Positions 28,018 to 37,362 of a stretch of 64,000 nt of DNA are shown piece after piece. The DNA comes from HRBIN30 sp964534275 (GTDB taxonomy: Bacteria; Desulfobacterota; Binatia; HRBIN30). A program made the translations under genes and the position numbers. The notes under the pieces were generated by a model that was not told where the DNA came from, made no database searches, and saw nothing but the letters and a program-made list of their open reading frames with translations. Every line of letters begins with the position of its first letter. The first letter of the stretch is position 1. The stretch spans positions 81,928-145,927 of the forward strand of contig CAZHQG010000005.1 in the NCBI GenBank assembly GCA_964534275.1, read 5' to 3'.

Positions 28018-31000
28018 ATGCTGCCGAGCGATCCGCTGTGGTACAAAGACGCGATCATCTACGAGCTTCGTGTCGGGTCCTTTCAAGACAGCAATGCCGA
28101 CGGCATTGGCGACTTTCGCGGCTTGTTGCAGCGACTCGACTACTTGGCCGATCTGGGGATTACCGCGATTTGGCTTCTCCCATTTTACCCGTCGCCCATG
28201 CGCGACGACGGGTATGACATTGCGGACTACCAGAACGTCCACCCGGATTTCGGGACGCTGCAAGATTTCAAAGCGTTTCTGCGCGCGGCTCACGAGCGCG
28301 GGTTGCGTGTGATCACCGAGCTCGTGATCAACCACACGTCGGACCAACATCCTTGGTTCCAACGTGCTCGGAAATCTCCTCCTGGCAGCCGCTACCGAAA
28401 TTACTACGTCTGGAGCGACACCCCCGAGCGTTACGCGGAGGCCCGAATCATCTTCAAGGACTTCGAACCGTCGAACTGGAGTTGGGATCCCGTTGCGAAG
28501 GCGTATTACTGGCACCGATTCTACGCGCACCAGCCCGACTTGAATTTCGACAGTCCCGACGTGCGCCGCGCGGTGCTGCGAACCGTGGATTTCTGGATGC
28601 GTCTGGGAGTGGACGGAATGCGGCTCGACGCAGTGCCATACTTGTTCGAGCGCGAAGGAACGATCTGCGAAAACTTGCCCGAAACGCATGCATTTCTGCG
28701 CGAGCTGCGCGCCCACATCGATGCCCGATTTCGCGATCGCATGCTCCTAGCGGAGGCCAATCAATGGCCGGAGGATGCCGTGGCGTACTTCGGCCAGGGC
28801 GACGAGTGCCACATGGCTTTTCACTTCCCCATCATGCCGCGGCTGTTCATGGCACTCCACATGGAAGATCGGTTCCCCATCATCGACGTCATCGAGCAAA
28901 CGCCAGCGATTCCTGAGACCTGTCAGTGGGCCTTGTTCCTGCGGAACCACGACGAGCTGACGCTGGAAATGGTTACCGACGAAGAGCGCGATTACATGTA
29001 CCGCGTGTACGCGCACGACACGCAGGCACGGATCAACCTTGGAATCCGCCGCCGGCTGGCTCCGCTGCTGGGCAAGGACCGCCGCAGGATCGAGCTCATG
29101 AATGCCCTGTTGTTGTCGCTGCCGGGGACGCCGGTGATTTATTACGGCGACGAAATCGGCATGGGGGACAATATCTTTTTGGGCGATCGCAACGGTGTCC
29201 GTACCCCCATGCAATGGAGTGCAGACCGCAACGCCGGGTTTTCTCGGGCAAATCCGCAGCGGCTCCAATTGCCCGTGATTGTCGATCCGGAGTTTCATTA
29301 CGAAAGCGTGAACGTAGAAGCACAGCAGAGCAACCCGCACTCTCTGCTCTGGTGGATGAAGCGCGTGATTGCCTTGCGCAAACGTTACCGGGCGTTTGGT
29401 CGCGGAAGCATGCGCTTCTTGTCTGCCGATAACCGGAAAGTGCTGGCCTTCGTGCGCGAGTATCAGGACGAACGCATTTTGGTGGTTTGCAACCTCTCAC
29501 GCTTTGTACAGCCTGTGGAGCTTGCGCTGGGCGAGTTTCGCGGTCGGCAACTGGTGGAGGTTTTCGGCCACACGCGGTTTCCCCCGATCGGCGACTCCCC
29601 TTATCGGCTGACCCTGGGGCCACATTCGTTTTACTGGTTTGCGTTGGAACCGTTAGAGCGCCGAATCGAAATCTCGCCTGCGGCCAGGGCGGTGCCCGAG
29701 TTATCGGTGCGCGGCAACTGGTCGTTAGTGTTTCGGGACGTGGCGCGACAACAACTGGAACGGGCCCTTGCCGAGTTTGTCCCTGCGCAGCCGTGGTTTC
29801 GTCGTGCCCCTGGAAGGATTCTGCGCGCCTCGATCGAGGACGTGATCGAGTTGGCAAACGAGCAGGCTCCCATCGTGCTCGTCATGCTTCGTGTGGAGCG
29901 CGGCACTGGAGAAAAGGAGTGGTACACTCTTCCGTTGCGCTTCGACCCTCACCGGGGAGACCAGAGTGGAAACGAGGGCAGTATGGTCGCTCGCGTGCAT
30001 TGTGAGGAGCATGGGGTTGCAGTGGAGGGAAGCCTCGTAGAGTGCGGGGCCGATGTGCACACTGGCTTAGCGTTGGTGGATGCCGTGGTGCGACGCCGGC
30101 CGGTACGCGGCGAGCACGGCCAGGTCACTCCGGTGCACACCCCCGCGTTACGAGCGATTGCGCCCGATCCGAACAGGCTGTTTCCTGTTGCAGTGCACCA
30201 ACCCCAGTGGAACCCCGGTTTCGTTGCGGGTGGCCGGCTGCGGGTGAAACTCTACCGCGAACCGTTTTTGGGTCTGCATCCGGAAGTGGAGATCGGTCAA
30301 GCACTGCTTTCGGTGGCCGGGCGATTGCGTGTACCGCCCTTGGTGGGGTTCTTGGAGTACCGACAAAACGCAGGTGAGCCACTGACCTTGGCCGTTGCCC
30401 ACGAATTTGTTCCGCACGAGAGCGACCTGTGGTCGTACACCGTGGATCATTTGAAGCAGTATTTCGATCGTGCCTTGGCGACGTACGGAAGCGGTCGGGC
30501 AGTCGAGCTGCCACCGGTGAGGCCGCTCGAACTCGTCGGGAAAACCCCACCAGAAATTTTTTACGAGCTAGCGGGCAGCTACCTGGAAATCGCGCGCCTG
30601 TTGGGAGTGCGAATCGCAGAGTTGCACCAGGCGCTCGCAGCGGTGGAAGATCAGCCGGATTTCGCTCCCGAGCCGGTCACGAGTTTGTACCAGCGCTCGC
30701 TGTATCAAAGCTTGCGGAACCTTTGGGGCCGGGTCGCCATCGCCTTGCAGGAGCGCATGAGCGACTTGCGCCCATCCGACCAGGCCCCCGCAGCGCGGTT
30801 GTTGCAGGAGGGAGAGGCGGTGCTGCGGCTTGCTCAACGTGCGGTCGGGGAACGCACGGCCGGGATGAGAATTCGGGTCCATGGGGACCTACACTTGGGG
30901 AGAATCCTGCATACGGGAAAGGACCTGTATATCGTCGGTTTTGCTGGCGACCCGAGCCGCTCGCCGCTGGAGGCGCGGATCAAACGTACGCCCCTGCGGG

Positions 31001-31353
31001 ATGTTGCTAGCATGTTGCGTTCGTTCGAGTTCGCAGTCGATCGCATTCTTTACGGTCCGGCGGCCACGGGATTGCTACGTCCAGAGGATATTCCTGCACT
31101 CGAGCCGTGGGGGCACCTGTGGGAACGCTGGGTGGGTGCGGTCTTTTTGCGAAGCTACCTCGAAAACATGCAGCAAGCGAAACTGCTCCCGAGCAACTCC
31201 GCGGACCTGGAACGTTTGCTCACGGCGAGTCTGATCGAGCGGAGCCTCCTGTCGCTCGAGGAGGAGATTCGGTTCCGTCCAGACCACGCCGGCATTCCCA
31301 TTCGAGGCTTGCTCGAGCTGGTGGAAGAAGAAAGCCCCTCGAAAGGAAGGTGA
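28018..31353 (+). CDS. treS: Trehalose synthase (TreS) - maltokinase-like fusion
   Basis: 1111 residues from the ATG at 28018. Residues 1 to about 545 are a GH13 maltose/trehalose isomerase: nucleophile Asp204 (GMRLDAV), acid/base Glu246 (LLAEANQW) and Asp312 (RNHDEL). The rest is a Pep2/maltokinase-like domain with HGDLHLG (955-961) and RIKRTPLRDVASMLRSF. Such fusions convert trehalose to maltose and then to maltose-1-phosphate, feeding GlgE glucan synthesis. The metal-binding segment usually written as IDFEGEP reads VGFAGDP here, with Gly974 in place of the Asp, so kinase activity is in doubt. No glgE is present in the window. Confidence 0.93.
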   Translation: MLPSDPLWYKDAIIYELRVGSFQDSNADGIGDFRGLLQRLDYLADLGITAIWLLPFYPSPMRDDGYDIADYQNVHPDFGTLQDFKAFLRAAHERGLRVITELVINHTSDQHPWFQRARKSPPGSRYRNYYVWSDTPERYAEARIIFKDFEPSNWSWDPVAKAYYWHRFYAHQPDLNFDSPDVRRAVLRTVDFWMRLGVDGMRLDAVPYLFEREGTICENLPETHAFLRELRAHIDARFRDRMLLAEANQWPEDAVAYFGQGDECHMAFHFPIMPRLFMALHMEDRFPIIDVIEQTPAIPETCQWALFLRNHDELTLEMVTDEERDYMYRVYAHDTQARINLGIRRRLAPLLGKDRRRIELMNALLLSLPGTPVIYYGDEIGMGDNIFLGDRNGVRTPMQWSADRNAGFSRANPQRLQLPVIVDPEFHYESVNVEAQQSNPHSLLWWMKRVIALRKRYRAFGRGSMRFLSADNRKVLAFVREYQDERILVVCNLSRFVQPVELALGEFRGRQLVEVFGHTRFPPIGDSPYRLTLGPHSFYWFALEPLERRIEISPAARAVPELSVRGNWSLVFRDVARQQLERALAEFVPAQPWFRRAPGRILRASIEDVIELANEQAPIVLVMLRVERGTGEKEWYTLPLRFDPHRGDQSGNEGSMVARVHCEEHGVAVEGSLVECGADVHTGLALVDAVVRRRPVRGEHGQVTPVHTPALRAIAPDPNRLFPVAVHQPQWNPGFVAGGRLRVKLYREPFLGLHPEVEIGQALLSVAGRLRVPPLVGFLEYRQNAGEPLTLAVAHEFVPHESDLWSYTVDHLKQYFDRALATYGSGRAVELPPVRPLELVGKTPPEIFYELAGSYLEIARLLGVRIAELHQALAAVEDQPDFAPEPVTSLYQRSLYQSLRNLWGRVAIALQERMSDLRPSDQAPAARLLQEGEAVLRLAQRAVGERTAGMRIRVHGDLHLGRILHTGKDLYIVGFAGDPSRSPLEARIKRTPLRDVASMLRSFEFAVDRILYGPAATGLLRPEDIPALEPWGHLWERWVGAVFLRSYLENMQQAKLLPSNSADLERLLTASLIERSLLSLEEEIRFRPDHAGIPIRGLLELVEEESPSKGR

Positions 31354-31374
31354 GACGCGCGTGCAGACCGAAGT

Positions 31375-33807
31375 TCAGGCGCCGCTTTTGATCCGCATAC
31401 CGTAAAACGAACGGTAAATGAAGGTCACCGCCGCGGCGAAAAATGCGAGCGCCAGAAAACGCGTCACTCCCCAAGGAAGGGTCACGGCTAACTCCACTGC
31501 CAGCAGACCGAACAGGGTGGTGAACTTGATCACTGGGTTCATGGCCACCGAGGAAGTATCCTTGAACGGGTCGCCAACAGTATCTCCAACCACGGTGGCG
31601 GCGTGGAGCTCGGATCCTTTTTCCTTCAGTTCGGTTTCGACCACCTTTTTCGCGTTGTCCCAAGCACCCCCGGCGTTTGCCATAAAGATTGCCTGGAACA
31701 GACCAAACAGGGCAATGGAGATCAGGTAACCCACGAAGAAGAACGGGTCCAAGCTGGCAAAGGCGAGCGTCGAGAAAAACACAGCCAGGAAAATGTTAAA
31801 CATGCCCGACTGAGCGTACTGAGTGCAAATCTCGACGACACGCTTTGAATCGGCAATCGAGGCTTTCTCAACCCCTTCGAGGCGGATGTTCGCCTTGATG
31901 AACTCCACAGCACGGTACGCGCCGGTCACCACTGCTTGGATGGTGGCGCCGGTAAACCAGTAAATCATCGCCCCCCCTGCCACGAGGCCGAGCAGAAAGG
32001 GCGGGTTTAACAGAGACAGCTTGCCCAAATGCTCGGGCTGGAGCCCGTTCGTGAGCGCTACAACGATGGAAAAGATCATCGTCGTGGCACCGACAACGGC
32101 CGTACCAATGAGAACAGGCTTTGCTGTTGCTTTGAACGTGTTCCCCGCGCCGTCGTTTTCTTCCAAATACTGCTTCGCCCGCTCGAAGGCCGGAACAAAG
32201 CCAAAGTCACGCTTGATTTCTTCCTTGACGCCCGGAATGTTCTCGATCACCGAGAGCTCGTAAACCGACTGAGCGTTGTCCGTTACCGGGCCATAGCTAT
32301 CGACCGCGATCGTCACTGGTCCCATGCCCAAGAAGCCAAACGCCACCAACCCGAAGGCGAACACGGGTGCGGTCATGTCGGCTGTGGCCTGAGGCATCGC
32401 TGCGTGCAAGTCTCCACCGCTGACGATCCATGCTAGGCCCATCAAAATGATAAACGTGATCCCCATCCAATAGGAGGAGTAATTGCCTGCGGTCAGGCCG
32501 CTCAGAATATTGAGCGACGCGCCGCCCTCTCGCGATGCGGTGACCACCTCACGAACGTGCCCGGAGTCCGTGGAGGTGAACACTTTGACCATTTCCGGAA
32601 TCAGTGCGCCGGCAATCGTGCCACAACTGATGATCGTCGAAAGCTGCCACCAAAGGTTGCCCGTGCCCAGATTGCCAATCAAGATGTAGGAAACGATGTA
32701 CGTAAGGGCGATGGATACGATCGAGGTGAGCCACACCAAGAATGTCAGCGGCTTTTCGAAATTCATCTGGTCGGCGTCGCCATAACGCGCTCGCTGGATC
32801 ACTTCGTTCAAGAGGTACGAACCGCCAGATGCGACGATCATCATGATACGCATGGTGAACAACCATACGAGCAACGTAACTTGCAGCTCTGGGGTCTGCC
32901 CGAGCACCAGCAGAATGAACGTGATCAGGGCGACGCCCGTTACGCCGTAGGTTTCGAAGCCGTCCGCCGAGGGGCCGACGGAATCACCAGCATTGTCGCC
33001 CGTGCAGTCGGCAATCACGCCCGGATTGCGCGCATCGTCTTCCTTGATGTTGAAGACGATCTTCATCAAATCCGAGCCAATGTCCGCGATCTTGGTGAAA
33101 ATACCACCCGCGATTCGCAGCGCTGAAGCTCCGAGCGATTCACCGATCGCAAAGCCAATAAAACAGGGACCAGCAAACGTTGCCGGGATGTACAAAAGAA
33201 TGATCAGCATGATCAGGAGTTCGGTGGAAATCAGCACCATCCCGATGCTCATTCCCGCCTTCAGCGGAATCTCGTAGGTGGGGAACGGTTTGCCTCGCAA
33301 AGCAGCGAAGGCTGCACGTGAGTTGGCGAAATTGTTCACCCGCATTCCAAACCAGGCTACTCCGTAGCTACCGCCAATCCCTACGAGGCTAAAAAACAGA
33401 ACGATCAGGACCTTGAGCAGGTCCCCCTCGAAGGCCCGGTAAAAGTACACTGCCATGATGACGCCGATGAAAAACTCGAGGATCAGGATGAATTTTCCCT
33501 GCGTCAAAAGGTAGGTCTTGCACGTCTCGTAAATGAGTTCGGAAATCTCCCGCATTGCGCGGTGCACAGGCAGGTTCTGCAACTGTTTGTAGATGACCAG
33601 GCCGAACAAAAACCCAAGAGCGCAAATGAGAATCCCTAACGAGAGCAACGTGTGCCCGTTGAGACCAAGAAAATGAACGGTGGTGAAGTCCGGCAAAACC
33701 AGATGCATCTCGCCATGGGCCTGCGGTGCGGCCGCCCACGCAGGCGCAAGCCCCGCAAGGCTCGCAGCCAACATCCCGAAGATTCCACGTACGATTGTTC
33801 GAGTCAT
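31375..33807 (-). CDS. hppA: Membrane-bound ion-translocating pyrophosphatase, divergent long form
   Basis: 810 residues, about 100 longer than common H+-PPases. It has an N-terminal signal-like helix (LAASLAGLAPAWA) and about 16 hydrophobic segments. GAGAGGAGAA-type symmetry is replaced, but the substrate site is clear: KEDDARNPGVIADCTGDNAGDSVG at about 255-278. A second acidic set includes DNAQSVYE. GNTFKATAK has Lys559 at the position that decides K+ dependence, so a K+-independent proton pump is predicted. It couples PPi hydrolysis to H+ (possibly Na+) transport. GAGGAG upstream of the ATG. It is monocistronic. Confidence 0.88.
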   Translation of the reverse strand: MTRTIVRGIFGMLAASLAGLAPAWAAAPQAHGEMHLVLPDFTTVHFLGLNGHTLLSLGILICALGFLFGLVIYKQLQNLPVHRAMREISELIYETCKTYLLTQGKFILILEFFIGVIMAVYFYRAFEGDLLKVLIVLFFSLVGIGGSYGVAWFGMRVNNFANSRAAFAALRGKPFPTYEIPLKAGMSIGMVLISTELLIMLIILLYIPATFAGPCFIGFAIGESLGASALRIAGGIFTKIADIGSDLMKIVFNIKEDDARNPGVIADCTGDNAGDSVGPSADGFETYGVTGVALITFILLVLGQTPELQVTLLVWLFTMRIMMIVASGGSYLLNEVIQRARYGDADQMNFEKPLTFLVWLTSIVSIALTYIVSYILIGNLGTGNLWWQLSTIISCGTIAGALIPEMVKVFTSTDSGHVREVVTASREGGASLNILSGLTAGNYSSYWMGITFIILMGLAWIVSGGDLHAAMPQATADMTAPVFAFGLVAFGFLGMGPVTIAVDSYGPVTDNAQSVYELSVIENIPGVKEEIKRDFGFVPAFERAKQYLEENDGAGNTFKATAKPVLIGTAVVGATTMIFSIVVALTNGLQPEHLGKLSLLNPPFLLGLVAGGAMIYWFTGATIQAVVTGAYRAVEFIKANIRLEGVEKASIADSKRVVEICTQYAQSGMFNIFLAVFFSTLAFASLDPFFFVGYLISIALFGLFQAIFMANAGGAWDNAKKVVETELKEKGSELHAATVVGDTVGDPFKDTSSVAMNPVIKFTTLFGLLAVELAVTLPWGVTRFLALAFFAAAVTFIYRSFYGMRIKSGA

Positions 33808-34292
33808 TTGCGTGTCACTCCTCGTGTGCGTGTATTTCTCAGCCAGTTTTGTGTCGCACCGCCGCGGGTCCGAGAGCCTGCGCGGTAGCCCACCTCGCCG
33901 CTCCCTCCCTCATCGATTCCCGGGCAGGCGTTCTCCTTGAAAACTCGCGCCTTATCGCAAAAGCCCTTTCGGCACGCAAGAACGCCGGTGCGTCCAGTGA
34001 ACAGAGCGCCGACGTCGGGGTCGTGGAAACGTCGGTGACCCGTGACGGCTGCGGCAACGGCGAAGGTGTGCATGGTAGCGTGAGATGATTCGCGACCCGC
34101 GACTTAGGGCAATCGAGTTGGAGGCGAAGGCGATGGTTTCCTGGCCCACGCGCCTGGTGGTTACGCCTTTCCGCCGGGAGTTTCCGCAACGAACCAATCA
34201 GGGAAATAGCGAAAGTCGATTCGGTAGCTCCTTGGTTTGCGCCGCCGGTGTTGCTCGAGACGTTGAAAACGCACATCTGTCGAGGAGTGACG
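33808..34292. other. Divergent intergenic region, no gene seen
   Basis: 485 bases between hppA and the AMMECR1 gene. Open frames here are antisense extensions with poor composition. No tRNA-like, riboswitch-like or repeated structure was recognised. It presumably holds the two divergent promoters. Confidence 0.5.
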
Positions 34293-34895
34293 ATGTCTAG
34301 CGCCAAGGCTAACAAGCAACGCATGGCGGCGATCTTGTCCCTCGGACCTAATGACCGGGCAATGCTTTCCGACCTTGCCCGAGAAGCCATTCGCAGCGCG
34401 GTGGCTGGCAGTCCTGAGCCAAGCTTGCAGGATGTGCCCCCGGCCCTCCAAGCCCGAGCTGGAGTGTTCGTCACCCTCTACCGACATGGGCAACTCCGAG
34501 GCTGTGTGGGCACGCTTCGCGATGACGAGCCGCTACACGTCGCGGTGCGTCGGATCGCTCAGGCAGCAGCATTGCAAGACGGCCGCTTCGACCCCGTCGG
34601 AAGGGAAGAGGTCGACGAGCTGGAAATCGAAATTTCCGTACTGTCTCCGCTCAAACCGGTGGCACGGCCGGAGGAAATTGTCGTGGGTGAGCACGGAGTC
34701 GTTCTGGAGTGCGACGGATATCGTGGCGTGTTTCTGCCGAAAGTGGCGGTGGAACAGGGGTGGTCCCGGGAAATGCTTCTCGACCAATTGTGCTTGAAAG
34801 CAGGTCTGCCCCGAGGGGCGTGGCAAGATCCTTCTGCCCGCCTCTACGTGTTTACCGTGGAAAGCTGGAAAAACGGAGCTGACCACGGGCGGTGA
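34293..34895 (+). CDS. AMMECR1 domain protein
   Basis: 200 residues. The ATG at 34293 has CGAGGAG just upstream. The family hallmark LRGCVGTL is at 68-75, followed by DGRFDPV and the EISVLSPL segment. In many prokaryotes AMMECR1 belongs to a trio with a MEMO protein and a radical-SAM enzyme; neither neighbour is here. The biochemical role is unknown. Possibly nucleic-acid or RNA related by fold, but that is not established. Confidence 0.88.
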   Translation: MSSAKANKQRMAAILSLGPNDRAMLSDLAREAIRSAVAGSPEPSLQDVPPALQARAGVFVTLYRHGQLRGCVGTLRDDEPLHVAVRRIAQAAALQDGRFDPVGREEVDELEIEISVLSPLKPVARPEEIVVGEHGVVLECDGYRGVFLPKVAVEQGWSREMLLDQLCLKAGLPRGAWQDPSARLYVFTVESWKNGADHGR

Positions 34896-34996
34896 CCCTT
34901 CTCCGCTTTGAAAGCGGCTGCAAAAACCACGGTTCCCTGCGCGAGCCGCGCACGCCTCGTGGTCCGCTGCAGCGATGTGTTCGGGAGGAGGCGCGG

Positions 34997-36184
34997 TCAC
35001 CGACCAAGTTCCGCCAACGCCCTCGCGATACGGTCCAGCCCTTCCTGTAAGTTCTCGATCGAGTTTGCGTAGGAGATGCGGATGTGGTCCGGGTAGCCGA
35101 AGTCGGTCCCCCCGACTACGGCGACGTGGGTTTTCTCGATCAAGTAGGCCGCGAGTTCGTCGCCGGTTTTGGGTCCGGACCCTTTTCCCAGGTAAGCGCT
35201 TACGTTCGGGAACACATAAAATGCGCCTTGCGGCTTAGGGCAGTGGATCCCCGGAATTGCTTGGAGGCGTTCGACGACAAAGTCGCGCCGCTTGCCAAAC
35301 TCGGCCATCATTCGCGGAACCGAGTCCTGATTACCAGCCAAAGCCTCCGCCGCTGCGGCTTGCGCGATCGAAGATGGATTCGACGTCATCTGACCTTGCA
35401 GTGTGGTCATCGCACGGATCACTTCTGCCGGACCCGCGGTGTAACCCACTCGCCAGCCAGTCATCGCGTACGTTTTCGATACCGAGTTGCACAGGATCGT
35501 GCGCGGCCGAAGGTCTGGGCGTAAGCGCAAAACCTGCCCGAGCTGGAAATCTCCGTAGACCATTTTCTCGTAGACGTCGTCGCTGATGATCCAGCAAGAG
35601 TGCTGCGCGATGACGTCTAGCAACGCGGCGAGCTCCTCCGGGGAGTAAGCCACCCCTGCGGGGTTGCTCGGGCTATTGAGAATGATGGCTTTGGTGCGAG
35701 GCGTCAAGGCCGCGTCCAAGTCTTCCGGAGCAAGTTTGAAACTGTTTCCTGCCTTCGGAAAGACAATGCGCGCCCGCGCTCCAGCGAGCAAGAGCATGTC
35801 GGGATAACTGACCCAGTACGGTGCCGGCACGAGCACCTCGTCGCCCTCGTTGAACAACGCTTGAAACAAGACGAACAAGGCATGCTTACCGCCGCAACTC
35901 GCAATCACCTCATTCTTGGCGTACTCGAGGCCATTGTCGCGAGCGAGCTTGGTGACAATGGCCGACTTTAGTTCGTCTGTTCCGCCAACGGGCGTGTACT
36001 TCGTTTGGCCAGCAGCGAGCGCTCTCCGAGCCGCCTCTTTGATATTTTCCGGCGTGTCGAAATCCGGCTCGCCCGCGCCAAGGTCGATTACCTGGATTCC
36101 TTGGCGGCGTAGCGCAGCCGCCTTCTCGGTCACCGCAAGTGTGGCCGATGGCTTGATCCACCGCACGCGTTCGCTGAGTTGCAT
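34997..36184 (-). CDS. aspC: PLP-dependent aspartate aminotransferase (class I)
   Basis: 395 residues. A fold-type I enzyme with Lys237 in SVSKTYAMTGWRVGY as the Schiff-base lysine, the NSPSNPAG loop and a C-terminal HIRISYANS with the carboxylate-binding Arg. The N-terminus (SERVRWIKPSATLAVTEKAA) is typical of the bacterial I-gamma/I-beta aspartate or aspartate/prephenate aminotransferases. It makes glutamate and oxaloacetate from aspartate and 2-oxoglutarate, and prephenate activity is possible. It starts 56 bases after the rsmD-coaD gene and is on the same strand, so it may be co-transcribed. Confidence 0.9.
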   Translation of the reverse strand: MQLSERVRWIKPSATLAVTEKAAALRRQGIQVIDLGAGEPDFDTPENIKEAARRALAAGQTKYTPVGGTDELKSAIVTKLARDNGLEYAKNEVIASCGGKHALFVLFQALFNEGDEVLVPAPYWVSYPDMLLLAGARARIVFPKAGNSFKLAPEDLDAALTPRTKAIILNSPSNPAGVAYSPEELAALLDVIAQHSCWIISDDVYEKMVYGDFQLGQVLRLRPDLRPRTILCNSVSKTYAMTGWRVGYTAGPAEVIRAMTTLQGQMTSNPSSIAQAAAAEALAGNQDSVPRMMAEFGKRRDFVVERLQAIPGIHCPKPQGAFYVFPNVSAYLGKGSGPKTGDELAAYLIEKTHVAVVGGTDFGYPDHIRISYANSIENLQEGLDRIARALAELGR

Positions 36185-36240
36185 GAATGTCTCCCGTCGA
36201 GGCTCTAGGCAAATGGCGCCCGTCTAGCGAACAGGAGCGA

Positions 36241-37332
36241 TCAACGCGAGGGGTGCAGTTTCTCCAAGAGCCGCCGACGCACCACTTCGGGGACTTGCCC
36301 GGAAATGTCGCCGCCCAGGGCCGCCACTTCCTTGACCAGCCGCGAGGATGTGTAGGAATGCGCCTCGCTGGTGGGCAGAAACAGAGTGTGGATATGCGGC
36401 TTGAGATGACGATTCATCATCGCCATTTGAAACTCGTACTCGAAGTCCGATACAGCACGAAGGCCGCGGATGATCACGCGCGCCCCTACGCGGTCGCAGT
36501 AGTCGACCAACAGGCCGCCAAAACTGTCCACGACCACACGCTCGCCAGCATCGGCAAGGGCATCACGGATCATCTCGACGCGTTCTTCCGAGGTAAACAG
36601 TGCGCCTCCCTTCTTCGCGTCGGTCGTCACGCCCGCAACGGCAACGATCACTTGATCGAAAATCTCCACTGCTCGGCGGACAATGTCGATGTGGCCGTTC
36701 GTGATGGGGTCGAACGACCCGGCATAAACGGCTTTGAGGGGTGGCCGCGTGATTTGGGTCATTGCAGTCTGCGCCATCGTCTTGCAAAAGAGAGTGACAG
36801 CCGTCTTTCCATACCGCCGCGACTGAATCAATTGCAGGTTTGGAAAAGTGCCGCTGGGTGTTTCATCGACGTGGTGCTCTAACGCCACCCACCCTCCGGC
36901 TACCAAGATGGGGGAGGTAGCGAGCTTGGTCAGAAGAGAGGCGGCTTCGCCGCGATTGTACGGAGGGTCGGCGAGTACGCCATCGAACAATTCACCTTTT
37001 TGCTCCAGGCGCCGCAGCGCCACCTGCACACTGCTGCGGAGAACTTTGGCCCGCCGGGTAAATCCGCAGCGCTCCAGGTTGGTGCGAACAACTTGGGCGG
37101 CGGCTCCTTCTTGCTCCACAAACGTGACGGTGGCTGCTCCGCGGCTGAGCGCTTCGATTCCAAGCGCGCCACTCCCTGCGTAAAGATCCAAAATGCGCGC
37201 CCCTCGAATCGAGAAGCGATGCTCGAGCATGTTGAAGAGCGCTCCTTTGACCTTGTCCGCGGTGGGCCGAATGCTCTGGCCGCGGAGAGTCAAAAGTTTG
37301 CGCCCTTTTGCCTCGCCGGCAATGACACGCAT
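36241..37332 (-). CDS. rsmD-coaD: RsmD-CoaD fusion: 16S rRNA m2G966 methyltransferase + phosphopantetheine adenylyltransferase
   Basis: 363 residues in one uninterrupted frame. Residues 1 to about 184 are RsmD: MRVIAGEAKGRKL, DLYAGSGALGIEALSRGA (SAM site) and the catalytic DPPY at 122-125. Residues about 199-363 are a complete CoaD: GSFDPITNGHIDIV (T-x-GH), IIRGLRAVSDFEYEFQMAMMN and SSRLVKEVAALGG. The two genes are commonly neighbours in bacteria; here the RsmD stop is absent. Internal Met186 (36777) or Met191 (36762) could still give a separate CoaD. The first domain modifies 16S rRNA, the second makes dephospho-CoA. Confidence 0.93.
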   Translation of the reverse strand: MRVIAGEAKGRKLLTLRGQSIRPTADKVKGALFNMLEHRFSIRGARILDLYAGSGALGIEALSRGAATVTFVEQEGAAAQVVRTNLERCGFTRRAKVLRSSVQVALRRLEQKGELFDGVLADPPYNRGEAASLLTKLATSPILVAGGWVALEHHVDETPSGTFPNLQLIQSRRYGKTAVTLFCKTMAQTAMTQITRPPLKAVYAGSFDPITNGHIDIVRRAVEIFDQVIVAVAGVTTDAKKGGALFTSEERVEMIRDALADAGERVVVDSFGGLLVDYCDRVGARVIIRGLRAVSDFEYEFQMAMMNRHLKPHIHTLFLPTSEAHSYTSSRLVKEVAALGGDISGQVPEVVRRRLLEKLHPSR

Positions 37333-37362
37333 GCAGTTCCCTCGAGCGGAGGGCGGCCGAAT

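Noticed and set aside
33808..34292. Possible small RNA or small gene in the hppA-AMMECR1 gap
   Set aside because: No stable terminator hairpin, conserved-looking frame or promoter pair was seen; left as intergenic.
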